The position numbers and the translations under genes are program-made. From Poteriospumella lacustris (taxonomy: Eukaryota; Sar; Chrysophyceae; Chromulinales; Dinobryaceae), in the NCBI GenBank assembly GCA_008000375.1, contig SMOI01000088.1, positions 19,703 through 83,702 of the forward strand: DNA of 64,000 bases, read 5' to 3'. This document shows, in pieces, positions 63,656 through 64,000 of this stretch (the stretch's first letter is position 1; the number at the start of each line of letters is the position of its first letter). The notes below the pieces were generated by a model. That model made no database searches. It saw nothing but the letters and a program-made list of their open reading frames with translations, and was not told where the DNA came from.

Positions 63656-64000
63656 TTACTTAGGCATAAACGAGAAGCCGTTGACTTGTCGGTAGCGGGT
63701 ATACACCGGCAAGTTGTACTTCTCCATCTTGGACGTCTCGTCCCAATTGAACTCCGGTTCCAACTCCCCGTTTTTATTGCGACGACGAGAACTGGCATTG
63801 GTATTCGTAGAACCTCCCGAGGTATCACTTCGTACGGAATTGGTCGACGTCGTACGTTGTAAACCACCTCGTCCACTCGTATCCGTATGATCCGCCGCAT
63901 CGTCGTCATCGTCGTCGTCTCCATCGGTCGCTCTCTTCTTCACAACATGGTGACGCTTCCATTCCGCGAAGGCTTTCCCATCTTCACCATCCCAATGACG
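63656..64000 (-). CDS. 3' end of an unknown gene cut by the right edge
   Basis: The frame is open from the last base of the window to the stop at 63656, giving 114 visible codons. It contains a Trp-Asp-Gly-Glu-Asp-Gly-Lys-Ala-Phe-Ala-Glu-Trp-Lys segment, a basic Lys-Lys-Arg, an Asp run (seven), a Ser/Thr/Asn/Gly-rich stretch, and the end Asn-Leu-Pro-Val-Tyr-Thr-Arg-Tyr-Arg-Gln-Val-Asn-Gly-Phe. I recognise no family. No start codon is in the window. Confidence 0.7.
   Translation of the reverse strand, partial: RHWDGEDGKAFAEWKRHHVVKKRATDGDDDDDDDAADHTDTSGRGGLQRTTSTNSVRSDTSGGSTNTNASSRRRNKNGELEPEFNWDETSKMEKYNLPVYTRYRQVNGFSFMPK

Overview
This window is nuclear DNA of a microbial eukaryote. The genes are densely packed on both strands. 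Many are split by short spliceosomal introns of about 50-140 nt (GT-AG, donors often GTAAGT or GTACGT, plus one likely GC-AG), many start codons follow an A-rich stretch, and leucine is very often TTG. The gene set (roadblock dynein chain, CEP112-like DUF4485 protein, SPINDLY-type GlcNAc transferase fused to a methyltransferase, GT61-like and fucosyltransferase-like enzymes, unusual two-pore K+ channel, biotin transcarboxylase) fits a flagellated protist, perhaps a stramenopile or related lineage. That placement is inference.

Layout. 1-9.3 kb: edge of an unknown gene, a large FUSC/aromatic-acid-exporter-like membrane protein, an intergenic stretch of about 1.4 kb, and an MFSD6-like transporter. 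10.3-14.3 kb: a DUSP-type ubiquitin-specific protease. 14.3-17.9 kb: a mosaic of degenerate direct and inverted duplications, holding copies of a small unknown gene family and a shard of the protease gene. 18.1-19.8 kb: two copies of the dynein light chain roadblock gene in a palindrome. 20.1-25.9 kb: OGT-methyltransferase fusion, DUF4326 protein, EF-hand/coiled-coil protein. 26.1-27.9 kb: two copies of COX6A in a second palindrome. 28.1-38.0 kb: TEX261/Svp26-like protein, fucosyltransferase-like protein, a 1330-aa transcarboxylase fusion, a GT61-like glycosyltransferase and a retropepsin-like protein. 38.8-42.2 kb: two copies of an EF-hand/coiled-coil gene in a third palindrome. 42.6-54.1 kb: PPR protein, atlastin-like GTPase, a small membrane protein, two-pore K+ channel-like protein, PAQR receptor-like protein, TRM112. 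54.4-64 kb: ZNF598/Hel2-type E3 ligase, exostosin-like protein, DUF4485 protein, a small unknown protein, and a gene cut by the right edge.

Two things stand out. First, three unrelated genes each occur as near-identical, convergent (tail-to-tail) inverted copies separated by only about 300-390 bp of unique DNA. Introns are duplicated with no visible change in the stretches compared, so the duplications are recent or kept alike by gene conversion. Second, the fused AccD-AccA-pyruvate carboxyltransferase-biotinyl protein has no ATP-grasp biotin carboxylase. It looks like an enzyme that moves a carboxyl group from oxaloacetate to acetyl-CoA without ATP.

Several genes share a secretory theme (transcarboxylase aside): OGT fusion with signal peptide, GT61, fucosyltransferase-like and exostosin-like enzymes, TEX261 cargo adaptor and atlastin. 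ZNF598, TRM112 and the USP belong to translation quality control and ubiquitin biology; COX6A and a small single-span protein to respiration.
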